A DNA stretch of 64,000 nt, taken from Siphonodentalium dalli. Taxonomy: Eukaryota; Mollusca; Scaphopoda; Gadilida; Siphonodentaliidae. Numbering within the stretch: the stretch's first letter is position 1; the number at the start of each line of letters is the position of its first letter. Of this stretch, positions 23,923 to 34,472 are shown piece after piece. The notes beneath the pieces were generated by a model. It did not search any database. It was given only the letters and a program-made list of their open reading frames with translations, and was not told where the DNA came from. The DNA is taken from assembly GCA_032622095.1 (NCBI GenBank), contig CP136065.1, positions 156,683,577 to 156,747,576 of the forward strand. The letters are read 5' to 3'. The position numbers were made by a program, and so were the translations under genes.

Positions 23923-24066
23923 GATAGGGGAACACTTTGACGTTCGTACTCATATTTCACCAATTTTTGTACCTGGCTTACCTGTCCTAAGTTTCACCGG
24001 AAAATGGCTAATTTGATTCTATTTGTCATTTTATACATATTTATCACCCCATTTATTATTCATTTT

Positions 24067-24095
24067 CATAAAAATAAAATAAAATAAAATAAAAG
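24067..24095. repeat. (AAAAT)n microsatellite
   Basis: Five to six 'aaaat' units within the loop of the fold-back. Confidence 0.8.
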
Positions 24096-24617
24096 AAGCT
24101 GAAGATGACATGTTTAAAATGTTTGAAGCATGAATTTGGCGATAAGTGTCATAAGTTATCAGAGTACGTTATACTTGTGATAGTTACGTTACGCACTCAG
24201 TGTTCCCCTATCGTATTGCGGTAATCGCCAACCCGACTTTTCGAAAGAGTTATCGATCCTAACATTTCCGTGCTAATGATGTTGTGTCGAGCCAAATTTT
24301 ATCGTGATTTTGATTATGTTCACCTGATAAAAGTAGTTTTTCTGGATATACCTCTCAAGAAATGTATGGTAAGTGTGATTATCGATATTCGATAGTTTTG
24401 CATACGTAGTTATTCATGTCCGAAGCGTATTCGTTTTGATGAGATATCGACTGCAACAGGGGTGGTGGGTGGGTTTAAAAAATGTTTTTTATCATGTTGT
24501 TTCCCCAACTTTCCTATTATTCTTACTCTTGGGCTACTACTGAATATATAATGGCCAACAACTGTGGTCATACCAATCTATAATGTTTTATGGTCATTCT
24601 GACTTATATCGTAGACG

Positions 24618-24812
24618 ACACTCTGTAGTGCATGCTTCCACCTGTGTGGGGCTCCGTGTGGGATGTGTGCATGTGTATCGTGGAGGGTAAGAATTCTTGA
24701 ACTGATACAGACTTATTTGTCGTCTGCTGCAGTCTATGTGGGGCTCTCTATTAGTTACATGTTTAACCCACAGGGAGCCTCACACAGATGGAAGTATTCA
24801 CTACAGAGTGTT
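24618..24812. mobile_element. Small fold-back (hairpin MITE)
   Basis: 24618-24655 ('acactctgtagtgcatgctt') and 24773-24812 are imperfect inverted copies of about 40 bp around a 117-bp loop. Confidence 0.6.
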
Positions 24813-25484
24813 ATCTGCTCCAGTCCACAGGGGCCTGTAACGCGCTCCGCTGTCCGCCACCCTTTTTCGCTGCCCATATACGCCGCTTCTATATACGCGC
24901 CTGCTTCACGTTAATGGTAGTATAATAAGACAAGGGAAACTGTGGAAATTCACATTTTTACCATCCCTCGGCAATTGGACAAATTTAGGCCATTCACACC
25001 AGTAATGCTAACGATATAGCCACGGATGTGTCGGCGAAGAATTCATCTTTCAATCAATACCACAAACTCCAATCAGAACCATTCATATACATAGCATTTG
25101 ATAAATGTTTAACCACCGAATATTGTCTCCGAAGACCGTAAATTTTCGGATTGATCCGGCTCAAAATACAATGAACGATATCTTCCTCTAACTTCACCCC
25201 GCACGGCTTACTATAATTAAAAATCGGTCAACTCAACATCTAGCGCTCAGGGATTTCTTGTCGGCTAATAATTTATTTACTCATACAAATCAACAGATCG
25301 TCAGTAAACAATTTCTATAGAGGAGAAATCTGTCGATAATTCCAACTTTTTTTTCATTTTTTCTTTACGAATCACGCAGCGCCTCATTTTAATATTTATT
25401 ATGACCTGACCTTTCCATGACTGCAATAGTAGAAACAGATAATCACCGCTCAGTATTAGAATCGAGGTTTTACCGCTTTTGACA
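24813..25484. other. Intergenic, no gene seen
   Basis: No supported coding region or recognised repeat. Confidence 0.5.
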
Positions 25485-25925
25485 CTACCCTAATTCCGCA
25501 CAAAAAATCATCAAATTTTCAAACATACCCCCATTAAATCCCAGGTTAATTATTTCACCCACTCTGGACCAATATTCATCTAGGTATAATATTTCCATGG
25601 TGACTTTGATTTTTTCTTGTTTTTGCATTAATTTTATCCCAATCATAATCAACCATTCAGCTGCCAGATGTGATTTTATGCTGATTTGAGTGTGGGTGAC
25701 AGCACACCAAGGGGGATAATTTTTTATAATTGGTGTACTATAACCTATACCGGTAGCTGCAGTTGGTTCTGGCCTATTGTCACAGTTCAGACATTGACGC
25801 ATGTCGGTACACTCCACGCCTCGAGTTTTACACGAACATCTCGCACTATAGTACAGCCGGTTTTTTTGCACTTGCATCGGATGTTTTGAGTAAGAATATC
25901 TGGTGCCATTGGTAGAGTGCTCCAC
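25485..25925 (-). pseudogene. ORF with CXC-like cysteine cluster, probably broken
   Basis: 146-codon frame. Residues about 25-50 read 'YSARCSCKTRGVECTDMRQC' followed by 'LNCDNRP', a Cys spacing like part of a Tesmin/TSO1 CXC zinc-binding domain. An overlapping frame just upstream reads 'IRCKCKKTGC', as if the domain's first half had been frameshifted away. The C-terminal half is unremarkable. It lies next to an RT fragment, so it may be a transposon-carried domain relic. Function not assigned. Confidence 0.35.
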
Positions 25926-26004
25926 TGAATTTCAACACTGCTATTCCCTCAACGATCCATCCGTTTGCGTTTGGAGATGGGGCACCAATTTCGTTTAGTA
26001 CCCG

Positions 26005-26205
26005 CCCGCCTGTACACAGCTGACTGGTAATTGGCCCTCAACGAATGACATCTCAACGTCCAGTGTATGTTGGTGAATGGTATATGAGGCCGGTATGGGG
26101 TTTTCTCTGTTGGATATTTGCAACACTTGGCATTTGTCCGGGTTGAATTTAATTTGCCATGTGTTCTCCCATGTCTGTAGAGGGCGGAAGCAGCATACCA
26201 TACAA
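26005..26205 (-). pseudogene. LINE RT fragment
   Basis: About 55 codons with 'LQTWENTWQIKFNPDKCQVL' and 'ASYTIHQHTLD', the region just after the YADD box in Jockey/CR1-type RTs (W-x-x-x-W...FNP-x-KC). No YADD box is present upstream, so this is a fragment. Confidence 0.8.
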
Positions 26206-26850
26206 TGTTAGTTTTCTCTTTTTCGAAGGGTGAAGCATCGATTTCATTGCACTTGTTCACGCGATAATAACTTAATAATGCTTTTATTTATATTTTAACT
26301 CCCACCGGCGGCGACTCTTCCGCCATGTTGTTGATGTTTCTGCGGGACTAACTTGGGAAAATCCAAATCGTGGAATATCACCAAAACACATGAAAAGGAA
26401 CAAAACATGCCTGACTCATCTTTCTTCGCTGGAATACCGGTCGGGTGTGTGCATTTTTGAGGAAATCAGTTCATAATTAGGTGAATAAAAATGGAAATCC
26501 CGATTAATTGGGGATAATTTCCCGGGTCCCGGAAAATAATTTCAACCTTTCCAGGGTCCCGGTGGAATTATGTTCCCGATTGCCGGAAAATAAAATCTGA
26601 CGATCTCAATTCCCGAAAAATAAAAAGGGTCGATCCCGGTGTCCCGAAAATACCCGTCCCGCCCCTAATAAACAGTTGTGGAGGAATATACAAAACGGCT
26701 TCTGTGACAATAATTTAACATTCGCAGTGCTTTCATCTGTTTTATTGTAACTTGTGTTTCGTCGTTCACATGTATTACAAATAACATTATCGACGTCTGG
26801 CTCCATCCACGTGATATAGAGGGTTATTAATTAGATATCACATGTTTGCC
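26206..26850. other. Intergenic, no gene seen
   Basis: Contains repeated 'tcccggaaaat' phrases (about 26520-26660). No supported gene. Confidence 0.4.
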
Positions 26851-26851
26851 T

Positions 26852-27010
26852 TGATTGATTGATTGTTTATTTGCAAAGCCAACATTTAAGTTGGAACATA
26901 GCCAAACATATATACATATATACAAACAAACAATTTATACAAACAATTTATAAGTTAACAATTATCATATCATATTTCCGTAACAAATTCACCATAATAA
27001 ATTAGCGACC
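26852..27010 (-). mobile_element. Truncated LINE/SINE 3' end
   Basis: The minus strand ends 'TTTGCAAATAAACAATCAATC', an A/T-rich 3' end with a CAAT-type tail; the upstream part is only AT-rich 3' UTR-like sequence. Family not assigned. Confidence 0.45.
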
Positions 27011-27189
27011 TATTATCGACCTAGGCTGATACTACTCCAAACTCGGCTGTTAGCCCACTGAACTCGGTTGATAACCCACTAAACTCAGCTGATATCAGCT
27101 GTGACGTCACCGAGCGAAGCGTAGTGTCATAGAGGAAGGAATGATAGATACGTCACTCAACGTCATTTGATCGGCCAATCGGTAACGCA

Positions 27190-27378
27190 CTCAGATTCTG
27201 TCCGCCATTGCTAAAAGTAGTTCAACTCCGATTCTTCTAATCAAAACAGTGCTTTCTCACTCATCGCAATAAAAAGAGGAAAATCTGGCATCTATTGCAG
27301 CTGAATTAATTGTACACCAACTGTCGTGAATTATCAGTATCTCACCTTTCAAAGGGTGTCCGTTGGGGAGTAAGAAAG
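27190..27378 (+). other. Possible non-coding 5' exon (weak)
   Basis: 'tccgccattgc' near the start and a donor-like 'AAAG|GTTAGT' at the end recall a 5' exon. The block at 29830-30062, preceded by 'aataatttcag', could be a downstream exon (opening 'EVDRYVNGNTFMLLVGRKV' before a stop). Splice-site resemblance is the only support. Confidence 0.15.
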
Positions 27379-27791
27379 GTTAGTTTTTATGCCATTTAAG
27401 ACCATTTTTGTAGTAAACAACATGACATTCCGTATTCTATTTTTGCCATTTTCACCTGGATGAACTTATGTTATAACGACTTTCAAAATGAAATTAATTT
27501 AATAGATCTTACCAATCCTGGTTGCATTGGTAATTTGAATATCATGTATACGGGGGTACCGATCCAAACTTGTTTTATGGAAGAAATATTTCAATGACAG
27601 CTGTCAGATGTCATGAATTTCCATGCCACTGCCAGGTGTGATCAGGTGTACTACAGTAATAATTTAGAAATGAACAGTCAAAACAATTCACCAATTGGGC
27701 AGTTTACATTTCCTACTCATAGATTCTAATTGTAGTGATCATACTATTCATAGTTTGAATTGTTTCATGGCCCCTTTATGTAATATATAAC

Positions 27792-28359
27792 ACTAGCAGG
27801 TGGACCCGACTTCGTCCGGGCTGTTTCCCCTCTGCTTTTCGGCGAATTGCGCGATTTGACCTTGAATTGTCCATTTTAAAGGTCAAGGTCAGGTGGGGTC
27901 ACGATTTGACCAGTCCAAAACACTGCCCGGACAAAAGTACCCGACAAAAGTACCCGTCGAAATCCATCCGGTTTTACCCGATTTGACCTCGAATTTATCA
28001 TTTTGAAGGTCAAGGTCAGGTCGGGGTCACGATTTGACCCGTCCAAAACACTCAGTGGACAAAAGTAACCCTACGTATCAAATTTCGTCGAAATCCCATA
28101 AAAATTCGCGATTTGACCTTGAATTGACCCGATTCCAAGGTCAATGTCACGTCGCACGGGCAAACGAATAGGCTTACGACACTACCCATACGAAAGTATC
28201 CCCAGACATTAATTTTCATCGAAATCCCGTGATACTCGGGCGTTCGACCTTGAAACGACCCGATGTCAAGGTCACGTCGCACGGGCAAATTAATAGGCCC
28301 ATGCCACTCCCCGGCTGAAACACACACACACACAGATTTCCCAAAATATATAATAGACT
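27792..28359 (+). mobile_element. Tailed element 1 (cccgac-ttcgtccgggc type)
   Basis: Starts 'ctagcaggtggacccgactt' and ends with a (CA)n run and 'aaaatatataatag'. The interior repeats ligand-receptor-like TCAAGGTCA motifs (27883-27891, 28010-28018, 28266-28274). The next two elements have a similar head and tail. No RT seen; class unknown. Confidence 0.6.
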
Positions 28360-28869
28360 AGCCGATGAGCCCGACGTTGTCCGCCAGGGCTATTCAAAAA
28401 CCAAATTTCAAGTCGATAGCTCCACCCGTTTCCGAGATCTGGTCTGCGCATGCGCGAAGCTGGCGTCGCACGGGCTCGGCGACCCGATAAAATTCGTATC
28501 CGGGGCAAGATACATTCACATACCAAATTTCAAGTCGATAGCTCCACCCGTTTCCGAGACCTCGTCTGCGCATGCGCGAAGCTGGCGTCGCACGGGCTCG
28601 GCGACCCGATAAAATTCGTATCCGGGCAAGATACATTCACATAGCAAATTTCAAGTCGATAGCTCCACCCGTTTCCGAGATATCGTCTGCGCATACGCGA
28701 AGCGGGCGCCACACGGGCTCGCCAATACGACGACGACGACCGCCTGGTCAAACTACACACACGTACCAAGTTTCGTCCCGATCGGTCGAGAATCGTAGAT
28801 TTGTATAAATGACATACATACAGACAAACACACAGACAGACAAACAGAGGTCTTCAAAATATATATGAG
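28360..28869 (+). mobile_element. Tailed element 2, about 120-bp internal repeats
   Basis: Starts 'actagccgatgagcccgacg' and ends with a GACA-rich tract and 'aaaatatatatgag'. The interior is three tandem units of about 120 bp, each with 'gatagctccacccgtttccg' and two with a perfect TGCGCATGCGCG (28445-28456, 28567-28578). Overlapping ORFs on both strands are repeat products. Confidence 0.75.
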
Positions 28870-29446
28870 ACTAGCCGATGAGCCCGACGTTGTCCGGGCT
28901 ATTCAAAAACCAAATTTCAAGTCGATAGCTCTACCCAGCCCGACGTTGTCCTGGCTATTAAAAAAACAAACTTCAAGTCGGTAGCTCCACCCGTTTTCGA
29001 GATCTGGTCTGCGCATGCGCGAAGCTGGCGTCGCACTGGCTCGGCGACCCGAAAACATTCGTATTCGGGGCAAGATACATTCACATACCAAATTTCAAGT
29101 CGATAGCTCCACCCGTTTCCGAGATCTCGTCTGCGCATGCGCGAAGCTGGCGTCGCACGGGCTCGGCGACCCGATAAAATTCGTATCCGGGGCAAGATAC
29201 ATTCACATAGCAAATTTCAAGTCGATAGCTCCACCCGTTTCCGAGATCTCGTCTGCGCATGCGCGAAGCTGGCGCCGCACGGGCTCGCCAATACGACAAC
29301 GTCCACCGCCTGGTCAAACTACACACACGCACCAAGTTTCGTCCCGATCGGTCGAGAATCGTAGATTTGTATTAATGACAAACATACAGACAGACAGACA
29401 GACAGACAAACAAACAGACAGAGGTCTTCAAAATATATATGAGATT
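28870..29446 (+). mobile_element. Tailed element 3, about 120-bp internal repeats
   Basis: Same head, repeat units and (GACA)n / 'aaaatatatatgag' tail as the preceding element, directly after its tail. TGCGCATGCGCG occurs at 29010-29021, 29132-29143 and 29254-29265. Confidence 0.75.
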
Positions 29447-30755
29447 TGTTGATAACATATTGTTCATATAGTCTTTTGATCATTAGATGATATAATCACA
29501 TTCATAAGCATAATGTTAATAAATGACATTGAGACTGAGTGGGCATTAATTATAATTTATACACGTATTGGTCAGCTGTGTTGAAATATAATATCATTAG
29601 CCTTATTTATTATGATATTATAGCAATAGCATTATTTTTTGTATGATAATTTATTACTGCTATCATAAAGAGGTGTGAACAGCTGAATAGTACATGGTTT
29701 GCCAATGTAGGTACCAGTGAGTGGTGTGGTACTGCATGGGAAATATCCCAATATAAAATATTTCATACCAGTAACCTGTAAATTATTTATAAATTAAAAT
29801 TAAATGCTTCAAATTCTGAATAATTTCAGGAAGTGGACAGATATGTCAATGGCAACACCTTCATGTTATTGGTGGGTCGGAAAGTTACGTGTGCAACATG
29901 CGTGAGCCGAAAATAATCCAGAGAGACAGAATGAGATGCAGAATGCAATGATAAAGATAAAGAAGAAATTGAACTATACTTGGGCGAAAATCCTGGATAA
30001 AAAACTAGTTGATGTCTCATTGACTGTCAAGGAAAGAGCCGCAAATGATACATATTTATAAGTTCATCATTTAATTAATTATAAATTACAAACAATGTCT
30101 CTCTATCACATGCCACATGGTACTTATCCACACTAAGGCAACACCCATGTTCATATGCACATTGTGTGTCTCGGGACTGTCCCCTCCAGTCTGAAAAAGT
30201 ATCCTCTAGCTTCCAATAGCATTTCAAGATCCCATTCAGCTTCAGTAACTGTAATTTTCTAATATAAATGGACTATAAGTATGTTATCCTACTAGTATAT
30301 TTTACAAATTGTACCATAATCATTAACTATTTTATTACTGTATGGATTATCTCGCCCAGTTTCAAAATAGCCTATACAGTTAACTATTCTTCGTTGATAT
30401 GTATTTTAATATCATAGTGGACAGAGATACCCTTTACATTCATGTTTAAGTTGATTCTTATAATAAGATCACAAACACACCTGTTTGTTGAACTATTAGA
30501 TGAAAATCCCTACTGTGACCCAAATATACAAATGGATCTTGGAACTCAAATAACTACTAATTGATTATTCATTTATATAAATAAACATGATATGTCTGGC
30601 ATGTCTGTTTTTCCAGGATGATATTAATTTCTCTCGGTTGAATCGGGCTGGTGATTCAAATGGGAGGACCTGACACATATATATCCATTGATTAATTGCA
30701 GTAACGTACGTGTGTACATTTATAAGAAAAATCACTCTGCATTCTGTGCAGCATT
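29447..30755. other. Intergenic, no certain gene
   Basis: AT-rich. Only the weak exon candidate at 29830-30062 is notable. Confidence 0.4.
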
Positions 30756-30905
30756 ATCCCTCCAATACTTGCACCAGATGATCGAGGAAAATTACAAAAC
30801 TAAATCCCCACAAAACACGTACGAAATCAGATCCCTCCAATACTTGCACTAGCTGGTCGAGGAAAATTACAAAACTAAATCCACACTACACGTAAGAAAT
30901 CAGAG
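30756..30905. repeat. Two-copy tandem duplication, 75 bp
   Basis: 'atccctccaatacttgcac' begins at 30756 and again at 30831, each followed by 'cgaggaaaattacaaaacta'. Confidence 0.85.
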
Positions 30906-31549
30906 TAAATGAACCTCAACGCAAAATGCACAACTTGCCACAAGACAGTTTGTTAGCGCCGTAAATGACGTCGAATTACGGGAACTTTCTATTCCAGAAA
31001 ATGCATATCACGGACCAAATCGCATTTAGTGGCATTAATTGAATGTCACATTGAAAGCATTATGATTAAAAGTTAATATAAAGTACTTTATTACGAGTAT
31101 TTCTTCACAACCGTACACGACCCCTATGTAAATATAACGTAAAAATTACCACCCCCTATACTTATGTGAACTACCTTAACGCTAGGGGTCAGGCAATGGC
31201 TGCGTCCAATCGCGATACAGTTTGATAACCATCAGTGCGACGTCAATTCTATTTTTAGTCTATGGTAGTGTTTACACTCAACGTACGTGTAAATTTAAAG
31301 CCATTCGGGGCTGCAGTCAGGGTGCTAGGTCGATATAGCGACAATCATAATGGGCTTGAAGTAATGGCGTTTCATGCATGCCGTGTTTCGTGTCATTTCG
31401 AACTGGTATTTATTATATACTTGTCCATGAATTATAAGGTTTTAGCAGTGAGATATAAGTGATATCCCACTAGTGAGTGATATCAGCTTGAAATTTCTGA
31501 TGTATTGACATTCATTGGGGGCCATATATAGGCAAGTAACTAAAGTATA

Positions 31550-31666
31550 TAATAAACAGAATATCCACACTTTTTCGTTGGATATGGGTTAAATTCAATG
31601 TTTTGTCATCACTCATGAGATATAACCCATATCCACTGAAAAAGTGTGGATATCCTCTATTTATTC
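31550..31666. mobile_element. Hairpin MITE
   Basis: 31551-31592 and 31621-31664 are inverted copies ('atatccacactttttc' with its complement). The right end 'cctctatttatt' resembles the element at 32810-32960. Confidence 0.75.
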
Positions 31667-31882
31667 CGTAATTGAAATGGAAATCGTGAATATCTACTCG
31701 AACATATAGCGTGCGTGGTTATACACAAATTTACTACCGTTCAACGTTGTATTTAAGATGCACATTTAGTTATTTCGTTTACATTATATCTGTCGTCCAT
31801 TCAATTTTATGTTTACACCGATGAACTGAATTTGGTATGGATAGTGATGGTATTACCACCAACTATTGATCTAATTAATAAC

Positions 31883-32031
31883 GAGGTTACTACTTGATTA
31901 GTTGGATATCGGCCGAGACATATCAGCCTTCGGTAACTTCATATCAGCCTTCGATCGGCGGTCTCGTGTTGATATGAGGTTACCTCGAGCTGATATATCG
32001 GCCGATATTCAACTAACCAAGTAATAACCTC
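31883..32031. mobile_element. Hairpin MITE
   Basis: Near-palindromic: 'gaggttactacttgattagt' pairs with 'aactaaccaagtaataacct', and an inner pair around 'gatatcggccga' and 'tcggccgatattc'. Confidence 0.75.
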
Positions 32032-32809
32032 TAAAATATCGGCGAAGTACACAGTTACCAAGGATAAACACGCAGGAACTCTACACTCCATACAATCGAG
32101 AGAAGCGGAAACTCTCTATTACAACCAGAAAGAAGCTGACAGGTATATATACTGTAGTTTAAGAGTTGTTAAACCCGTATCACAATCGGGCTATAAGATA
32201 TAACAGTATTTACTGCACAAACCCACCATCAACGCCGATCGCTACACGGTGTTCCATGCAATTAAATGGAAGCTATCTGTGCAACTTTGCCATTTAGTTT
32301 CACTGAATTGTTTCTTATCCACTGTGTCGCCGTTAAGGTGTTTTTGTATTAACTCTTGGTTAATTGATTTTCCCCTCAAAAATTTGGCTTGGTGGGGCGA
32401 AATAAAAAATGAAAAGTACTAATGCATGTTGACATCAAATTACCCTTAATTCGAGTGATAGCTAATTAAACAAGGCTCGTGTATGTTGGATTTGTATTAT
32501 GTAACATGTACCTATATGCATTAAAAAAGTATAATACGACACACTTTTGAAACACATTTAAGTTAGTCAATACAACAATGACGCAGACTGTCTCTGTACC
32601 AAGAATCAATGACCGTCATTCAATAACCTTTCTTATCACATAATTTGCCCATAAAAGCAGTTTCATAATTATCGATAAGAGACACGTTTAATATTAGCGC
32701 GTGCGATGACGTCACATCGTTCTTCAAATGACTTGCGATCGCTGCGGTTTTTATCGTTGTTTTCGATGGATATTTCGCATTGCTTCGCGTTTATTTTATC
32801 ATGTGATAA

Positions 32810-32960
32810 AAAGTATCTCACACTCGTCCTATTTTATACGTAATTTATCAACCTCGTCCACTAAATTCTATTTGAGCCTCGGTAAACCTCGGCTCAAATC
32901 GAATTTAGTGAACTCGGTTGATAAATTCCGTATAAAATAGTAACTCATGTGAGATCCTCT
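32810..32960. mobile_element. Hairpin MITE
   Basis: Nearly complete palindrome: 'gtatctcaca' to 'gtgagatcc', with 'tatttgagcctcgg' facing 'cctcggctcaaatc' at the centre near 32885. Similar 'actcggttgataa' text occurs near 27065. Confidence 0.75.
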
Positions 32961-33218
32961 ATTTATCTACCAGAAATCCATGTTTCAACTTGTGTATTAA
33001 ATACTCTATGATACAGATGAACCACAGGATCGTGGAATGTTCCTCCTCCTGGACCATTAGTTTTGCATAGTCAGCGACAAGAGAGTGCATTATTTATTAA
33101 ATTATATTGAACACTGATGTGAATTTTCACACAATGTCTGTGTCTGATTTTGTCACAATTGTCTCAGATTTTCCAATTTACGGTAAGATTTTTTGTTGAT
33201 GGTAGGGGAGTATAACTG

Positions 33219-33290
33219 TGTTATAATTCAATTCATTTATTTCTTTATAAGTTAAACTAACATAACATCTTTGTGCGTGCATTTAGTTCT
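33219..33290 (-). mobile_element. Truncated LINE 3' end
   Basis: The minus strand ends 'GAAATAAATGAATTGAATT', an A-rich end with a GAATT-type tail, like 53218-53300. Confidence 0.35.
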
Positions 33291-34472
33291 ATAAATCAGT
33301 CGTTACAAAGACATTTTGGCGAAATTTCAGAAGTTAAAAATTATTTGTATTCGATGAAAACGTAAAAGGAAGTTATGAATGCCGTTTACTGTGACACAAA
33401 AATTCCATTAAGTTAGAACTGTGCCAAACTAAACGGACACACTATTTAACACATTGGTTAGATATGGTCGGACAGTTGTAAGATCATTAAAATTCACCAA
33501 TAAGTCTAATGATATACCGATATTACAACAAGTAACGTTCAAGGTTACAGTTTTAGATTTACCGTGGCAATCCTGACTATGCGAAATCGTTACTATAAAT
33601 AGAGATATACTAGTAGGCGAGTAGGAATCTTACTTGGGTAATATCGGAAAATAGTATAGCAGTGTCCAACCAAACAGAACGCGGGAAGATAACGTGAGAT
33701 ATAATATACACATATTGTATGGCTTATCATTTAAGTCTTCTGCCATTTTGTTCATAACATATTTTTTTTCCATCACATGACATTAAAGGAAAACGGTGAA
33801 ATAAAAAAGTGTTTGTTTTCAAAATCAAAATATTGGGTCGATCGGTCCGCTAACCACGTTATTTAATGGTTTGCATCCATGGAAAGCTACTCGTAATGCT
33901 CATGCATCAAATTCAATAAATACACTTTATGCAACGTCGGAGATTGTGCGTTAGGGGTCTGCGGCCCCTGTGTGCGCTTCGCTCACATTTGGACCTAAAT
34001 ATTCACATAGGTTCATATTCGACTCATTTGATACTGAAATAAGTCCATAGTGAGCTTAAGTTAATTTTGTGTGTGTTTCTTTTATTTATTTAATTAGTTT
34101 AATCAATTTGTTTTAAACTAACGCGCTCTTCGATATTTACCGCGGTAGGATATCGAATTCACGTGTTAAAAACTTACATATATATGATAGCCTGTTAAAG
34201 TCATTTTTAATCAAATAGCTATCATTCTATATATAACTCCCATCAAATTGGTTCACTGTTTGTTTCTCGTGCCGAACTTAGTGCATGAGCAAGTTTGCAT
34301 TATATATATCATATATTATCAAGTCTGTCTCAATATTTACTGACAGAATTTTGATAAAATATGCAAATAAAACAAACCACCTTGAGCAAAAAGAACTTGC
34401 TTGTCAGCTCCTGGACATCCATCCGTCACCTAAACTGGAATTATTTGCCCACCGCTTCCTATAAATGTTGTT
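33291..34472. other. Intergenic; right part is 3' flank of copy 2
   Basis: No gene seen. About 34120-34400 is homologous to 890-1160 downstream of copy 1. Confidence 0.5.

Larger units (their letters stand above)
20412..24566. mobile_element. Large fold-back element with arms of about 355 bp
   Basis: The left arm (20412-20766) and right arm (about 24206-24566) are inverted copies, near-identical over the inner 240 bp (for example 'ttggctcgacacaacatcat' and its complement), with one difference noticed at 'atatccgg' versus 'atatccag'. They diverge outward, where 'ctgttggccattatatattc' still matches. Beyond a second short inverted repeat (cgataggggaacact 23922-23936, agtgttcccctatcg 24199-24213), the original loop was about 260 bp. 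The composite array at 20767-23921 was inserted later. Confidence 0.85.

Noticed and set aside
28052-29452. Overlapping ORFs on both strands with Arg/Ala-rich peptides
   Set aside because: They are translations of about 120-bp repeat units inside tailed elements and differ by frame only.
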